A stretch of DNA of 64,000 bases from Parahaliea mediterranea (GTDB taxonomy: Bacteria > Pseudomonadota > Gammaproteobacteria > Pseudomonadales > Halieaceae). The notes beneath the pieces were generated by a model, which had not been told where the DNA came from, ran no database searches, and worked only from the letters and a program-made list of their open reading frames with translations. The DNA is taken from assembly GCF_017255185.1 (NCBI RefSeq), contig NZ_JAFKCZ010000018.1, positions 1 to 64,000 of the forward strand, in the 5' to 3' direction. The translations under genes were made by a program, and so were the position numbers. Positions 25,745 through 35,929 of the stretch are shown here, piece by piece (positions within the stretch are counted from its first letter, which is position 1; each line of letters opens with the position of its first letter).

Positions 25745-27793
25745 ATGTCCGCTACTTACCGTTCAGGTGCGCCCCTGCTGGTGCTGGCCGCGCTCACCGC
25801 CAGTCCTCCGGGCCTGGCCGATGCGCCGGCCGGTGGTGCCGGTGCCCCGGACAGCGAACGCCTTCCCATCGCCGAAATCGTGGTCAAGGGGCAAATCATG
25901 GACCGGGCGGAGACGGCTTTCTCCGCCACCCGCTTCGACGCCACCGCGCTGCGCGAGCAGAAAATCTCCCAGCCGGAGCAGATATTCGACCAGGTGCCCG
26001 GCATGAGCATTCGCGACTACGGGCTGTCCGGCGTCGCCAACAGCTTCAGTATCCGCGGTTTCGGGGACGGCGGGCACGGCGGCGACCTCGGCGTGGTGAT
26101 CGACGGCATCCCCCTCAACGAGGCCATGTCCCACGCCGACGGCTATGTGGACCTGAATGTGATCGTGCCCCTGGAAGTGGGCGGGATGACCGTGTTCAAG
26201 GGGCCGGTGTCCTCGCTCTACGGCAACTACAATCGCGGCGGCCTGGTGAAAGTGGATACCCGCAAGGGCGGCGACTACCGCGACCTCGATGTCAGCGGCG
26301 GTTCCGACGGTTTACTGGATATACAGGGCGCCGTCGGTCTCGAGCCGGCCCCTGGCCAGGCCCTCAACCTGGCCCTGCAGCACTACCAGAGCGACGGCTT
26401 CCGGCCGCGGTCGGATACCCGGCGCGACACCCTGTCCGGGCGCTGGGCCTTCCCGCTGGGCGCGGATACCCGGCTCGCGCTGTCCGGCCGCTGGCACGAC
26501 GCCGACAGCGACAGCGCCTCCTACCTCACCGAGGCCGACTACCGCCGCGACCCCTACGGTATCAATGCCAACGTACAGAACGACGGCGCCGAGAAATCCT
26601 TTGCCACCCTGCGCGCCGACCTCAGCCACCAGCTCTCGTCCAATTTGCAATTGCTCGGCTTCCTCTACGGTACCGAGCAGGACTTTAGCCGCTGGTTCTC
26701 CCGGCCGGTGGGTGGCGGCCAGTGGCGCCAGCGCGAGGAGAGTTACGATCGCGAGGTCGCCGGCGCCGGTATCAGCCTCAACGGCCAGCACGAAGCGGGC
26801 GGCACTCCGCTCACCTGGGTGGCCGGGGTGGAAAGCTACCGCGAGGCCACCGACTACGTTTATTACGACGGTCTCGACCGGCGCCAGCGCACCGGCCCGG
26901 CGATCAACGACCGGCGCACCGAACTCGACAGCGTCTCCGCCTTTGCCGAGTTGCAGGCCGAATGGCACCCCTTGTTTCAGCCTTCCCTGGGGCTGCGCTA
27001 CGACCGCTTCGACGGCGATTGCCGCAAGCAGGGACCGGAGACCGGGACCAGTCCCTGCAGCGAGTTGAACGACCTGGACAACCTCAGTCCGAAACTTGGC
27101 CTGCGCTCGGACTGGACCGACAACCTGGTGGCGCGCGCCAGCTGGTCGGAGGGTTTCGCCCTGCCCTCGGGCTGGATCAAGTACCAGAGCGAGGCGGCCA
27201 ACCTGGATCCGGTCACCTTCCGCCAGCTCGAGGCGGGCATTACCTGGACGCCGATTGAGACCCTGGAGCTGGACCTGGCCCTGTTCGAGGTGGATTCCGA
27301 TGGCGAGGTGCGCACGGTGGATACCGGCATTTATGAAAACTACGGCGAAACCGAGCGCCGCGGCCTCGAGGCCTCCGCGGCCTGGCAACCGCACCCGAGC
27401 CTGTCCCTGAGCGCTGTGTACGGCGTCAACGACTCGGAAGTGTTGAAAAATGCCGACCCCGGTCTCGTCGGCAAGGAAGTGGGGGGCGTGTCCGATTACT
27501 CCGCCACCCTGCAGGCGGGCTGGGCCTTCCTGCCCGACTGGCGGGTAAACCTGATCTGGCGCGCCGTCGGCGGCTACGCCCTGAACGCCGACAACAGCGC
27601 CTACGCCGACAGCTACGACGTGGTGGACCTGGAACTCGACTGGCGTATCAACCCCCGGACGAACCTGTACGCCCGCGTGGACAACCTGGCGGACGAGGAG
27701 TACGCCCCGACCCGCTTCATGTTCGGCGGCGAAAACCTGTTTGCCACCGGCGCGCCGCGACAGCTGCGCCTGGGCCTGCAAATCAGCCTGTAG
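25745..27793 (+). CDS. TonB-dependent outer-membrane receptor (putative metal uptake)
   Basis: This 682-residue outer-membrane receptor has a signal peptide at residues 1-26 and a TonB box-like IAEIVVKG. The plug domain (EQIFDQVPGMSIRDYG to KGPVSSLYGNYNRGG) is followed by a 22-strand-type barrel ending QLRLGLQISL. The ATG at 25745 has AGGAG nine bases upstream. Its place between hupE and the DUF4198 gene makes it a likely carrier for a chelated metal such as Ni2+ or Co2+ (inference from context). Confidence 0.88.
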   Translation: MSATYRSGAPLLVLAALTASPPGLADAPAGGAGAPDSERLPIAEIVVKGQIMDRAETAFSATRFDATALREQKISQPEQIFDQVPGMSIRDYGLSGVANSFSIRGFGDGGHGGDLGVVIDGIPLNEAMSHADGYVDLNVIVPLEVGGMTVFKGPVSSLYGNYNRGGLVKVDTRKGGDYRDLDVSGGSDGLLDIQGAVGLEPAPGQALNLALQHYQSDGFRPRSDTRRDTLSGRWAFPLGADTRLALSGRWHDADSDSASYLTEADYRRDPYGINANVQNDGAEKSFATLRADLSHQLSSNLQLLGFLYGTEQDFSRWFSRPVGGGQWRQREESYDREVAGAGISLNGQHEAGGTPLTWVAGVESYREATDYVYYDGLDRRQRTGPAINDRRTELDSVSAFAELQAEWHPLFQPSLGLRYDRFDGDCRKQGPETGTSPCSELNDLDNLSPKLGLRSDWTDNLVARASWSEGFALPSGWIKYQSEAANLDPVTFRQLEAGITWTPIETLELDLALFEVDSDGEVRTVDTGIYENYGETERRGLEASAAWQPHPSLSLSAVYGVNDSEVLKNADPGLVGKEVGGVSDYSATLQAGWAFLPDWRVNLIWRAVGGYALNADNSAYADSYDVVDLELDWRINPRTNLYARVDNLADEEYAPTRFMFGGENLFATGAPRQLRLGLQISL

Positions 27794-27805
27794 ATGGAGA
27801 TCGAC

Positions 27806-28543
27806 ATGAACCGCCAATCCAACAGCGTCCCGCCCCTGCGCCGAGCATGGTTGATGACGGCCGCACTCCTGGCCCCGGCCCTGGGCCAGGCGCACACCGC
27901 GTGGCTCGAACCGGTGGCTGGCGAGCCGCGACATTACGAGGTTCTGTTCGGCGGCCACGCCGACCAACTGGAGACCTACGACAGCGCCAAGATCGTGTCG
28001 ATCGACGCCTACGATGCCGCGGGGCGGCCCCTCGACGTCCTGCGCCGGGACGCCCCCGGTCCCGGCGAAGGCAACACGGTGCTCACCCTGGCGCCGGACA
28101 CCGCCCTGGTCGCCATCCACTTCGACAACGGCATCTGGGCCCGCGACCCGATGGGGCGAAGCGTCAATCGGCCCTTGAACGAGGTCCCCGGCGCCAGCAG
28201 GGCGACCAACGCCATCAAGTACCACAAGACCATTGTGCAGTGGTCCCCGGTTGTGACCCTCGAACTGGGGCAGCGCTTCGAGGTCATTCCCCTCAGCGAG
28301 AGCCAGCCCCGCGCCGGCGAGCCGATGCGGGTCAAAGTCCTGCTGGATGGCAAAGCCCTCCCCGGCGTGAAGCTGGGCCAGGGGGAGGCGGGCGATGCCG
28401 GCGAGACCGATGCCGAGGGCATCGCCACCTTCGTCCCGCAGCCCGGCTTCAACCGGCTGTGGGCCGGCAAGCGCTTCGCCGTTGACGAGCCCGGCTATAC
28501 CGAACTGAGCTACGAGTACCTGCTCGGCTTCGAGGCCCGCTAA
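27806..28543 (+). CDS. DUF4198 periplasmic protein (NikK-like)
   Basis: This 245-residue exported protein has a signal peptide at residues 1-31 ending in ALGQA and a mature N-terminus HTAWLEP. It matches DUF4198, the family of periplasmic accessory proteins (NikK-type) found beside nickel and cobalt importers. The mature His at the cleavage site is a plausible metal ligand. The ATG at 27806 has GGAG six bases upstream and is preferred over an in-frame ATG touching the receptor stop. It overlaps the next gene by a TAATG junction. Confidence 0.8.
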   Translation: MNRQSNSVPPLRRAWLMTAALLAPALGQAHTAWLEPVAGEPRHYEVLFGGHADQLETYDSAKIVSIDAYDAAGRPLDVLRRDAPGPGEGNTVLTLAPDTALVAIHFDNGIWARDPMGRSVNRPLNEVPGASRATNAIKYHKTIVQWSPVVTLELGQRFEVIPLSESQPRAGEPMRVKVLLDGKALPGVKLGQGEAGDAGETDAEGIATFVPQPGFNRLWAGKRFAVDEPGYTELSYEYLLGFEAR

Positions 28544-28998
28544 TGCCCTGCGGCCTGTCTGCTGCTTTGCCGCGCCTGCTGCTGCCGGCGCTGGCACTGC
28601 TGTTCTCTCTGTGGCAGCCGCACGCCGCGGCCCACGGCATGCACCTGCAGGCCCGGCCCGCGAGCACCCATGACGGCTGGGTGATCCAGGGCCGGCTCAG
28701 CTACTCGGACGACAGCGCCGCGGCGGGCAACTACATTCGCGTGGAGAACCTCGACCAACCCGACTTCCCGCCACTGGCCCTGCAAACCGGCCCCGCCGGC
28801 GCCTTCCAGCTGCCGGTTCTGGCCGGCCATCGCTACCGCGTCACCGCCCAGGGCGAGGAGGGCCACACCACCGCGATGGAAGTGCTGGTAACCCCACCGG
28901 AAGCCGCCGCCGACGACAATGGCTGGCCGATCTACCTCGTTATCGCCGCCTTCCTGCTGGCCTCACTGATCCCCGCGCATTTCCTGCGCAAACCATAG
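28543..28998 (+). CDS. Small exported protein with C-terminal anchor (NikL-like)
   Basis: This 151-residue protein has a signal peptide (residues 1-30, ending HAAAHGMHLQ), a small beta-rich domain resembling carboxypeptidase-regulatory repeats, and one C-terminal membrane helix (PIYLVIAAFLLASLIPAHFL). Size, topology and the neighbouring DUF4198 gene resemble the NikL accessory component of nickel importers, although no ECF module is present here. The start codon is coupled to the previous stop (TAATG). It is the last gene of the metal operon. Confidence 0.65.
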   Translation: MPCGLSAALPRLLLPALALLFSLWQPHAAAHGMHLQARPASTHDGWVIQGRLSYSDDSAAAGNYIRVENLDQPDFPPLALQTGPAGAFQLPVLAGHRYRVTAQGEEGHTTAMEVLVTPPEAAADDNGWPIYLVIAAFLLASLIPAHFLRKP

Positions 28999-29051
28999 GG
29001 GACGGATACGAATGGCATTTACATAAGTCAAAAACAGGCTATTTTGCGCCC

Positions 29052-29121
29052 TGTAGGGTCGAATTTATTCGACCAAAAGAGGTGCTCATGGCATCAACGG
29101 CCGAATAAATTCGGCCCTACA
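29052..29121. repeat. REPIN-like paired palindrome (MITE-like, 70 bp)
   Basis: A left palindrome (TGTAGGG then TCGAATTTATTCGACC, 29052-29074) and a right one (GGCCGAATAAATTCGGCC then CTACA, 29099-29121) face each other across 24 bp. The outer ends TGTAGGG and CCCTACA are inverted repeats. The right half and spacer recur at about 120-170. The shape matches REP doublets moved by RAYT transposases; no such gene is in this window. Confidence 0.85.
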
Positions 29122-29151
29122 ACGGTTAAGTCAGTGAGAGTGCTGACCCAT

Positions 29152-29204
29152 AAAAAAGCCCCGTCATCAGACGAGGCTTCTTAATAAATATGGTGCCCGG
29201 AGAC
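29152..29204 (-). other. tRNA-Phe 3' remnant plus terminator (candidate distal att site)
   Basis: TGGTGCCCGGAGAC at 29191-29204 equals the last 14 bases of the tRNA-Phe gene at 38256-38269. The adjoining terminator (aaaaaagccccgtc...gacgaggctt, 29152-29179) is nearly the same as the one after the tRNA. About 57 bp are duplicated with few changes. Beyond base 29204 the similarity stops, as expected for the displaced end of an integration site. Confidence 0.7.
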
Positions 29205-29616
29205 GTATCACCATAACGGTTATATCTAATTGTAATTTCTAGATATTTCTACTAATAGAGCTATTTTGTGCCCCCAAAAGTGCCCCGTATCGGCCTAGGT
29301 TGGCCGGTCAGTATTCAGCAACCTTCTAGTTAGCCGAGCCGTAATGTGGGGCTGCGAGAGTTAGTCGTCTTAAGGGGAATGGCTTGCGGGGCCAAGCGAC
29401 TGAATAGTTGAGACGCTGTAGCAGTTTTGCTGTTCTAGAAATCGCTTTAGGCCCGAAGTTTCTTTTTATAATCAGTAACTTAATAGAGTGAATTAGCCAT
29501 CATTGCTAGGGCGCAACATGTCTATTCTCCTTAGGTGGGTTGGGTTTGCTGAAGCTTTACATAAAAGTAGGGGCGCAATCAGTAAATGTCAATCGTTTAT
29601 TGGCCTTATGAGAACT
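29205..29616. other. AT-rich intergenic region without a gene
   Basis: No convincing gene is present here. A pair of short repeats, GTGCCCCC at 29269-29276 and GTGCCCCG at 29280-29287, could be integrase arm sites. A small open frame at 29503-29784 runs antisense to the RelA-domain gene and is not supported. Base composition drops sharply from the GC-rich left flank. Confidence 0.5.
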
Positions 29617-31353
29617 TCATCCAGGTTCGATTTGTTCCAGAAGCCTGCGGGCATCTTGGGCAATTTCGAGCGCTTCGCGGCTGTCTACCCCATCAAGCTT
29701 GCCAGCGAGGACAAGATTGATAATTCGATTTGCTATTTGAGTTGCAGACTCCATCCGTCCCAGAAGGAACATGCCTTGGGCTAGTGTGTCTAGCCGGCTT
29801 ACATTTTCTAATTGATCAATATTTTGGTTTTCTTCGAGGAAGGTCATGTGCGATCGGCCAGCCTCTAACACAGGGTCTATGTCCATTATCTCGCTGCAGT
29901 ACTTTAATTTATCGCAGCTGTAATAGAGCAAATTATTGTGTGCTTGTAATAGGGCGCTTTCTTCGTTCGTTTTTAGGGCAGGAAGTGTTGCTTCGTAGGC
30001 TGCTGAGAGAAATTCCAACTTCTCTTCGGCTGTTTCGGCTCGTTCAGATTTTTCCCAATGGCTGTAGCCCAGCATGCCTGGTAAGCGTGCCAGAATATGT
30101 TTGTAATCAAGTTCAGGTAACTCATCTCCTCCGACAGAGCCGCTTTCTTCGTATTCAGTGGTTTGCAACCAAGCTAGATTGAAGTGCTCAATAGCTTCGT
30201 CGATGTCTCCTAGCTTGCTATAAGCTTGAGCTAGCCGGTGTTTTGCTAGGGGGTGATTCGGGAACTGTGTAACAATTTCTCTATAAATATCTCTCGCCCG
30301 GTAAGCTTCATCCGTCTCGCCAGTTGACAGCAAGCAAATGGCTTCGTTCATCTTTGAGTAATAGTAGAAAAGACACTCAGAATCAGAGCGCTCTTTTGCT
30401 AGTGATCCAAAATATTCAGCTGCAGCGTAAAGTCTTTCAGAGTCGCCACTTTCAATAGATGCTGTTTTGATTTTTCGTGCTTCCACATACCCTTCTATTA
30501 GATTCCCATCAATTTTGAGATCTATAAACCGTTGTATTGTTTCATCATCTGCCTCTATCGAAATTACATTTCCGGCAGCTGTTGGTTTGGCTAGGTCTTC
30601 AATTGCCTCTTTGTGGATTACATCAGCATAGTCAGCGCATGCGTCAGAAAATTGCTTTAGTACTTTCAAGTGAGCGAGTACGGATGCCGGGTTGTGTATA
30701 GGTTCGCCTTCATGCTTTCCAGTCCGAATTACATAGCCATACTTATGATCAATTTCTCCCCATGCATCCTCAAAGACAGTCCTAACCTGAATTTCTAGAG
30801 GTATTAGGTAGCTATTTTCTAGCCGCGGTAGATCAATCTCTTTATTCAGTCGAGCAACGATATGTATACTCGAATAGCCCTCTTTTGAATTTTTTTCTTC
30901 AAGCTTTTCCGCCGCGATAGGATTCTCCTGAATGACTTTGCGTATTTTTTCAAAGAGTGGATCGCTGGCTGTATTTCCTTTGAAGAGAATTATTTCTTCC
31001 AATCCACCGGCGAAGAAAGGATTAGGATTTAAAGGGTTGGAGTGATCGATAAGGGATAGTATTTCTGAAACTATAGCGGGCATTTCATGCCGAAAGAGTG
31101 AGACAAAGCGTACCCCTACCACATCGGTGATGTGGTGTATCTCATAGTCAGGTCTCTCTTTTACTTTAATAGACTTTTTGTGGATCAACTTGGAGTTAGG
31201 TTTTACGCGAGATTTGTACGCATAGCACATGGATGGCAAATTTGTCAGTGCAAGCGCTGAAAGCAAGTCTACAATTGCAGCATTTGCCCCTAACTCAATC
31301 CTCCCCGCGGCGAGTTCGTCTTCCATGTCCTGCTGTGATGCTGGGCCTATCAC
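29617..31353 (-). CDS. RelA/SpoT-domain nucleotidyltransferase with TPR tail (toxSAS-like candidate)
   Basis: This 578-residue cytoplasmic protein is encoded in clearly AT-rich DNA. Residues about 20-270 match the RelA/SpoT synthetase domain: the basic R-x-K segment (SRVKPNSK), DVVGVRF, EGYSSIHIVARL with the stacking Tyr, and PLEIQVRTVFEDAWGEIDHK with the catalytic Glu. No hydrolase domain is present. Residues about 310-440 hold TPRs (AKHRLAQAYSKLGDIDEAIEHF) and helical repeats continue to the end. It could make (p)ppGpp, or modify tRNA or nucleotides like toxSAS/CapRel toxins. A GTG start at 31353 is chosen because AAGGAA stands seven bases upstream. It follows hsdR on the same strand. Confidence 0.82.
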   Translation of the reverse strand: MIGPASQQDMEDELAAGRIELGANAAIVDLLSALALTNLPSMCYAYKSRVKPNSKLIHKKSIKVKERPDYEIHHITDVVGVRFVSLFRHEMPAIVSEILSLIDHSNPLNPNPFFAGGLEEIILFKGNTASDPLFEKIRKVIQENPIAAEKLEEKNSKEGYSSIHIVARLNKEIDLPRLENSYLIPLEIQVRTVFEDAWGEIDHKYGYVIRTGKHEGEPIHNPASVLAHLKVLKQFSDACADYADVIHKEAIEDLAKPTAAGNVISIEADDETIQRFIDLKIDGNLIEGYVEARKIKTASIESGDSERLYAAAEYFGSLAKERSDSECLFYYYSKMNEAICLLSTGETDEAYRARDIYREIVTQFPNHPLAKHRLAQAYSKLGDIDEAIEHFNLAWLQTTEYEESGSVGGDELPELDYKHILARLPGMLGYSHWEKSERAETAEEKLEFLSAAYEATLPALKTNEESALLQAHNNLLYYSCDKLKYCSEIMDIDPVLEAGRSHMTFLEENQNIDQLENVSRLDTLAQGMFLLGRMESATQIANRIINLVLAGKLDGVDSREALEIAQDARRLLEQIEPG

Positions 31354-31370
31354 TATCAACTTCCTTATAT

Positions 31371-31399
31371 ATCATAGGGTCCCTATCTGGGACTGATAT
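31371..31399 (-). promoter_or_regulatory. Candidate promoter with palindromic spacer for the RelA-domain gene
   Basis: On the minus strand, TATGAT at 31376-31371 could be a -10 box and ATATCA at 31399-31394 a weak -35. The 17-bp spacer holds the perfect inverted repeat GTCCC-TATCT-GGGAC (31379-31393), a typical place for a repressor site. This would give the gene its own regulated promoter after hsdR. Confidence 0.4.
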
Positions 31400-31467
31400 T
31401 AAAATTATATACCTAGCGGGGTATGCCTCGGTATTAGCGTACGATTTTTAGTAGTGAAACCTGATTC

Positions 31468-34400
31468 CTAGGAAGCGAGTTTATCTGCCAGTAGCTCTGC
31501 TTGTTTTAAAATAGTTGCTGTTGCTGAAGCTTCCTTATCAGGCGGATATCCATATTTCCTTAAAATTCGCTTTATCATTACTTTCATTCTAGATCGAACT
31601 GTCTCTTTTACCGTCCAGTCTATGGTCGCATTCTTCCGTACCTGCTCTACAAGATCATGGGCAATCTCCCGCAGCTTCTCATCCCCAAGAATAGCGACGG
31701 CGCTATCGTTGACCTCCAGGGCATCGTAGAAGGCCAGTTCATCTTCGGTCAGTCCAAGCTCCTCTCCTCGCTTGTCAGCCGCGGTGATTTCCCGCGCCAT
31801 GTCGATCAGCTCCTGAATGATCTCAGCCGCGGTCAGGAGGTTGTTCTGGTACCGGTTGATGGCGCCATCCAGCATCTCGGATAGCTTCCGGCTCTGGGTC
31901 ATGTTCCGGCTCGAGCGGGTGCGGATCTCATCGTTCAGGATTTTCTTGAGCAGCTCCAGCGCTAGGTTCTTGTGTTGCATCCCCTGGATTTCAGCCATGA
32001 ACTCGTCGGACAGTATGGAGATATCTGGCTTCTTGATACCGGCAGCGTCGAATACGTCCACGACCTGGTCCGATACAACTGCCTCGTCAATCAACTGTCG
32101 GATGGCGGTGTCGATCTCTTCCTTGCTGCGGCCATTCCCGGGCTCAAACTTTGCCAGCCGAGCCTTCACGGCCTGGAAGAAGGCCAACTCGTCCTTGATG
32201 GCCATGGCGGCCTCGTCGGGGGCCACGAGGGCAAAGGCTTTGCCCAGCAGGGTGACTTCCCGGGTGAAGCGGTTCTTGCCGTCCTCCAGCCCCAGGACGT
32301 ACTCCTCGGCCTCCAGAATCAGGCTCAGCTTGGTCGAGGTGTCCGCGGTGAAATAGCGGCGGTAGTCGAACCCGGCCAGTATCTGGTCCACCACCTCGAA
32401 TTTCTCCTGCATGGCCGCGATGGCCTCGCAGATGTCCAGGGTGGGCTTACCCTTGCCGCCACCCTCGGTGTAGGTGGCCAGGGCGCGCTTGAGGTCCGAG
32501 GCGATGCCGATGTAGTCCACCACCAGCCCGCCGGGCTTGTCCTTGTACACGCGGTTCACGCGGGCGATGGCCTGCATCAGGTTGTGGCCCTGCATGGGCT
32601 TGTCCACGTACAGGGTGTGGAGGCAGGGGGCGTCGAAGCCGGTGAGCCACATGTCACGCACGATCACCAGCTTGAGCGGGTCGGCCGGGTCTTTGAGGCG
32701 CTCGCCAATGGCCTTGCGGGCAGCCTTGTTGCGGATATGCGGCTGCATGGCCTGGGGGTCGGAGCTGGAGCCGGTCATGATGACCTTGATGGCGCCCTTG
32801 GTGTCGTCCTCGTCGTGCCAGTCGGGGCGCAGGGCGACGATGGCGTTGTATAGGGTCACGCAAATGCGGCGGCTCATGGCGACTATCAGCGCCTTGCCGT
32901 CGAAGATTTCCTGCCGTCCCTCGAAGTGGGCCACCAGGTCCTGGGCCACGTTGTCGATGCGGCTCTGATGGCCGACGATGGCCTCCAGGCGGGTCCACTT
33001 CGCCTTGGCCTTGGTGCCCAGTTGCTCGAGGTCTTCCTCACCGCCACCGTAGCCTGCGGCTTCCTCCATGATCTGGTCGAACTCCTCGTCCAGGTGCTCG
33101 CGTTGCTCCTCGCGTATCTGCACCTTGGCCAGGCGGCTTTCGTAGTAGATTTTGACGGTGGCGCCGTCTTCCACGGCCTGTGAGATGTCGTAGACGTCGA
33201 TATAGTCCCCGAACACGGCGGGGGTGTTCTTGTCGTCCAGCTCTACCGGTGTGCCGGTAAAGCCGATGAAGGTGGCGTTGGGCAGGGCGTCGCGGATGTA
33301 CTTGGCGAAGCCGTAGGCGGTCTTCTTGCCGATGACCTGGCCGGACTCGTCGCGGATGTCCACTTCCCGGGCCGAGAAGCCGTACTGGCTGCGGTGGGCC
33401 TCGTCGGCGATGACCACGATGTTGCGCCGGTCGGAGAGCAGCGGGAACAGGGCCTCGCCCTCCCGGGGGCCGAACTTCTGCAGGGTGGTGAAGATGATGC
33501 CCCCGGAGGCGACCCGCAGCTTGTCGCGCAGGTCCTCGCGCCCCTCGGCCTGCACCGGCTCCTGACGCAGGAGCTGGCGGCTCGCGGCAAAAGTGTCGAA
33601 CAGCTGGTCGTCCAGGTCGTTGCGGTCGGTGAGGACCACGATGGTGGGGTTGTCCAGTTCCAGCACCAGCCTGCCAGCGTAGAACACCATGGAAAGGGAC
33701 TTGCCGCTGCCCTGGGTGTGCCACACCACCCCCGCCTTGCGGCTGCCCTCGGTATCCGCGGCGTGCAGGGTGGAGGTGACGGCTTTGCCCACGGCGTAGA
33801 ACTGGTGGTAGGCGGCGATCATCTTGACCGTTTCCACTGTGGTCAGGCCGGTGTCCGGGTCTTCCTTGCTGGAGCGGGCGAACACGGTGAAGTGGCGGAT
33901 CAGCTCTAGCAGGGTGGCCGGGGTCAGCGCCGCGCCGATGAGCGTCTCCAGTTGAGGCGTGTACTTACCCGCCTCAGATTCGCTTTCCGTAGTCTTCCAG
34001 GCCATAAAGCGGCTGAAACCGGCAGAGAGGGAGCCCATGCGGGCCTTGTGCCCGTCCGAGACCACCAGCAGGCCGTTATAGGTGAACAGGCCGGGGATGG
34101 CGTTCTTGTAGGTCTGGAGTTGCTCGAAGGCGGAGCGGATGGTCGCGTTCTCGTTGGCGGCGTTTTTCAGCTCCAGCACCGCCAGCGGCAGCCCGTTGAC
34201 GAACAGGATCAGGTCCGGGCGCTTGTTGGTGTTGTTCTCGACGATGGTGAACTGGTTGACCACCAGGTAATCGTTGAGGTCGGGCTTGTCGGTCGCTCCC
34301 GGCGTCCTGCCTCCCGCGACACTCGCACTTCCCTGTGCGTCGAAGTCCACCAGCCAGACCTTGTCGCCCCGGGTCTCGCCGTCGTGCTGGTAGGTGACCT

Positions 34401-34689
34401 CCACCCCGTCAGTGAGCAGGCGGTGGAAGACTTCGTTGGCGGCCAGCAGCTCGGGGGCGTGGGTGCCAAGCGCCTCCTTTACAGCCTGTTCGCGGGCCTC
34501 TGCGGGAATGTCGGGGTTGATGCGGGCCACAGCGGCACGCAGGCGCTCGACCAGCACCACATCGGCGTATGAGGTCCGCTCGGGGTTCTCGCCATCGTGG
34601 GCGATGTCCGGGCCGTGGCGGTAGTCGTAACCCAGCTCAACGAGACGCTCGATGGCGAGTTGTTCGATGGCGTCTTCGTTGAGCGTCAT
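31468..34689 (-). CDS. hsdR: Type I restriction enzyme, R subunit
   Basis: This 1073-residue HsdR is the motor and nuclease subunit of a type I restriction-modification complex. The N-terminal nuclease has the PD-ExK core ([17 protein letters not shown], near residue 165). Helicase motif I is [12 protein letters not shown] near residue 320, motif II is [12 protein letters not shown] near 420, and the C-terminal helical part contacts HsdM. The length and N-terminal style resemble the EcoR124 group. The ATG at 34689 starts one base after the hsdS stop, so the genes are coupled. All motifs look intact, so restriction is probably active. Confidence 0.95.
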   Translation of the reverse strand: MTLNEDAIEQLAIERLVELGYDYRHGPDIAHDGENPERTSYADVVLVERLRAAVARINPDIPAEAREQAVKEALGTHAPELLAANEVFHRLLTDGVEVTYQHDGETRGDKVWLVDFDAQGSASVAGGRTPGATDKPDLNDYLVVNQFTIVENNTNKRPDLILFVNGLPLAVLELKNAANENATIRSAFEQLQTYKNAIPGLFTYNGLLVVSDGHKARMGSLSAGFSRFMAWKTTESESEAGKYTPQLETLIGAALTPATLLELIRHFTVFARSSKEDPDTGLTTVETVKMIAAYHQFYAVGKAVTSTLHAADTEGSRKAGVVWHTQGSGKSLSMVFYAGRLVLELDNPTIVVLTDRNDLDDQLFDTFAASRQLLRQEPVQAEGREDLRDKLRVASGGIIFTTLQKFGPREGEALFPLLSDRRNIVVIADEAHRSQYGFSAREVDIRDESGQVIGKKTAYGFAKYIRDALPNATFIGFTGTPVELDDKNTPAVFGDYIDVYDISQAVEDGATVKIYYESRLAKVQIREEQREHLDEEFDQIMEEAAGYGGGEEDLEQLGTKAKAKWTRLEAIVGHQSRIDNVAQDLVAHFEGRQEIFDGKALIVAMSRRICVTLYNAIVALRPDWHDEDDTKGAIKVIMTGSSSDPQAMQPHIRNKAARKAIGERLKDPADPLKLVIVRDMWLTGFDAPCLHTLYVDKPMQGHNLMQAIARVNRVYKDKPGGLVVDYIGIASDLKRALATYTEGGGKGKPTLDICEAIAAMQEKFEVVDQILAGFDYRRYFTADTSTKLSLILEAEEYVLGLEDGKNRFTREVTLLGKAFALVAPDEAAMAIKDELAFFQAVKARLAKFEPGNGRSKEEIDTAIRQLIDEAVVSDQVVDVFDAAGIKKPDISILSDEFMAEIQGMQHKNLALELLKKILNDEIRTRSSRNMTQSRKLSEMLDGAINRYQNNLLTAAEIIQELIDMAREITAADKRGEELGLTEDELAFYDALEVNDSAVAILGDEKLREIAHDLVEQVRKNATIDWTVKETVRSRMKVMIKRILRKYGYPPDKEASATATILKQAELLADKLAS

Positions 34690-34690
34690 G

Positions 34691-35929
34691 TCAGGATACC
34701 CGTAGTTCGCCGGACATGAGTTTGGGGAGAAGGGTGTCGCGGACTGATGCCAGAGTTTTGCTTGCTTCGAGGTTCATGGCTTGTTTTTGAATCGACGAAA
34801 GTGCCGCTTCGTTGAACTTGCATATCAACTGCCCCGGTGGAATTGGAATCTCGATACTCAACAAGTCTGCAGGGTTGATACGCTGGTGACTTCCACTGGT
34901 GCCGGAGACGCGGTTAACCATCTCAGACCTGACGTACGGAGATTTCAGTAGGCATAACACAAATGAATACGAGCTTTCCTTCGGTACAAACACTTGAAAT
35001 TCGGTCGAACAAATTGAGTTCGGGCCAGGCAGCCCGAGGACAGCCCAGATTCTTGGAAAACGTGGATTGAGCTTTGATACGAGGATCGAGTTTTCTTCGA
35101 CTCTATACTTGTTGCTCTGAATCGTACCCCCCAACTCAATCTTTGCATCACGATCTGCATCGAAATTTGGGATGCTGAAGTGGTTGAACTCTGTATCGGG
35201 TTCAGACGCAGGGTTTATGCTTTTTTTCTTATGCGCCACAAAGTCGCCAATACAGCCAATTTTCCACCCCACCGGAATCTCCCCCAGCTCAGAGGGCTGC
35301 ATGGCGCCGCCGCTGGATTTGTAGGGTCGGCCGTTTTCGTCGGGGAACTCGAAGTCCACGAACCAGTGCTTGAATAGCGCCTGGGCGATGGCTTCCAGGA
35401 TGCGGTTCTGCTTACGGTTGAGTTCGATTTTTTCGTCGAGGGAGGAGAGAGTATTCGCGATTGATTGCTGCTCTTTAAACGGTGGCAGCGGAATTAGAAC
35501 TTTTTTTAGTTCGCTGGATTTAATCCCTGAAACTGTACTGCCTGATGACCTGCCGGTAAGGCGGTGTTGCATGGTCTTGCTCTGAAGCGAATATCGCAGG
35601 AAGGTATTATCGAGTACTCCTGATTTTCCCCTTAAGGTGATTATACGCTGAGCTAGCGCCACTTTCTTGTCCGTGGAAATTTGAGCGACTTCCCCGAGAG
35701 GTGCCTCGGTCGTCAAAACTACATCACCATTTTCTGGCAGTCCTCGACGCATCCACGCATCATAATCCGCTTCAGCGATAAATTCCTGAGGCTCCTGAAT
35801 AAAGCCACCCTTAACTATCTTCGCAGTTATCAGTGGTATTCCAGAAGAAGTCTTAGTTGGGGTTTTCCCTCGATAGTCGATAAATTTCTCTACAACTTCC
35901 TCAAGTGGGCGCTCCTCTGCAAGACTCAT
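34691..35929 (-). CDS. hsdS: Type I restriction enzyme, S (specificity) subunit
   Basis: This 412-residue HsdS has two target-recognition domains (about residues 1-150 and 205-375), each followed by a conserved helix: [27 protein letters not shown] is split across the central one, and [20 protein letters not shown] introduces the second. The central segment [19 protein letters not shown] is typical. The DNA target cannot be read from sequence. The ATG at 35929 overlaps the hsdM stop (ATGA). The first TRD and the region near 34.9-35.3 kb are richer in AT than hsdM, consistent with TRD exchange. Confidence 0.93.
   Translation of the reverse strand: MSLAEERPLEEVVEKFIDYRGKTPTKTSSGIPLITAKIVKGGFIQEPQEFIAEADYDAWMRRGLPENGDVVLTTEAPLGEVAQISTDKKVALAQRIITLRGKSGVLDNTFLRYSLQSKTMQHRLTGRSSGSTVSGIKSSELKKVLIPLPPFKEQQSIANTLSSLDEKIELNRKQNRILEAIAQALFKHWFVDFEFPDENGRPYKSSGGAMQPSELGEIPVGWKIGCIGDFVAHKKKSINPASEPDTEFNHFSIPNFDADRDAKIELGGTIQSNKYRVEENSILVSKLNPRFPRIWAVLGLPGPNSICSTEFQVFVPKESSYSFVLCLLKSPYVRSEMVNRVSGTSGSHQRINPADLLSIEIPIPPGQLICKFNEAALSSIQKQAMNLEASKTLASVRDTLLPKLMSGELRVS

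Noticed and set aside
29503..29784. Small plus-strand frame near the left edge of the island
   Set aside because: It runs antisense into the RelA-domain gene and lacks a ribosome-binding site and family likeness.
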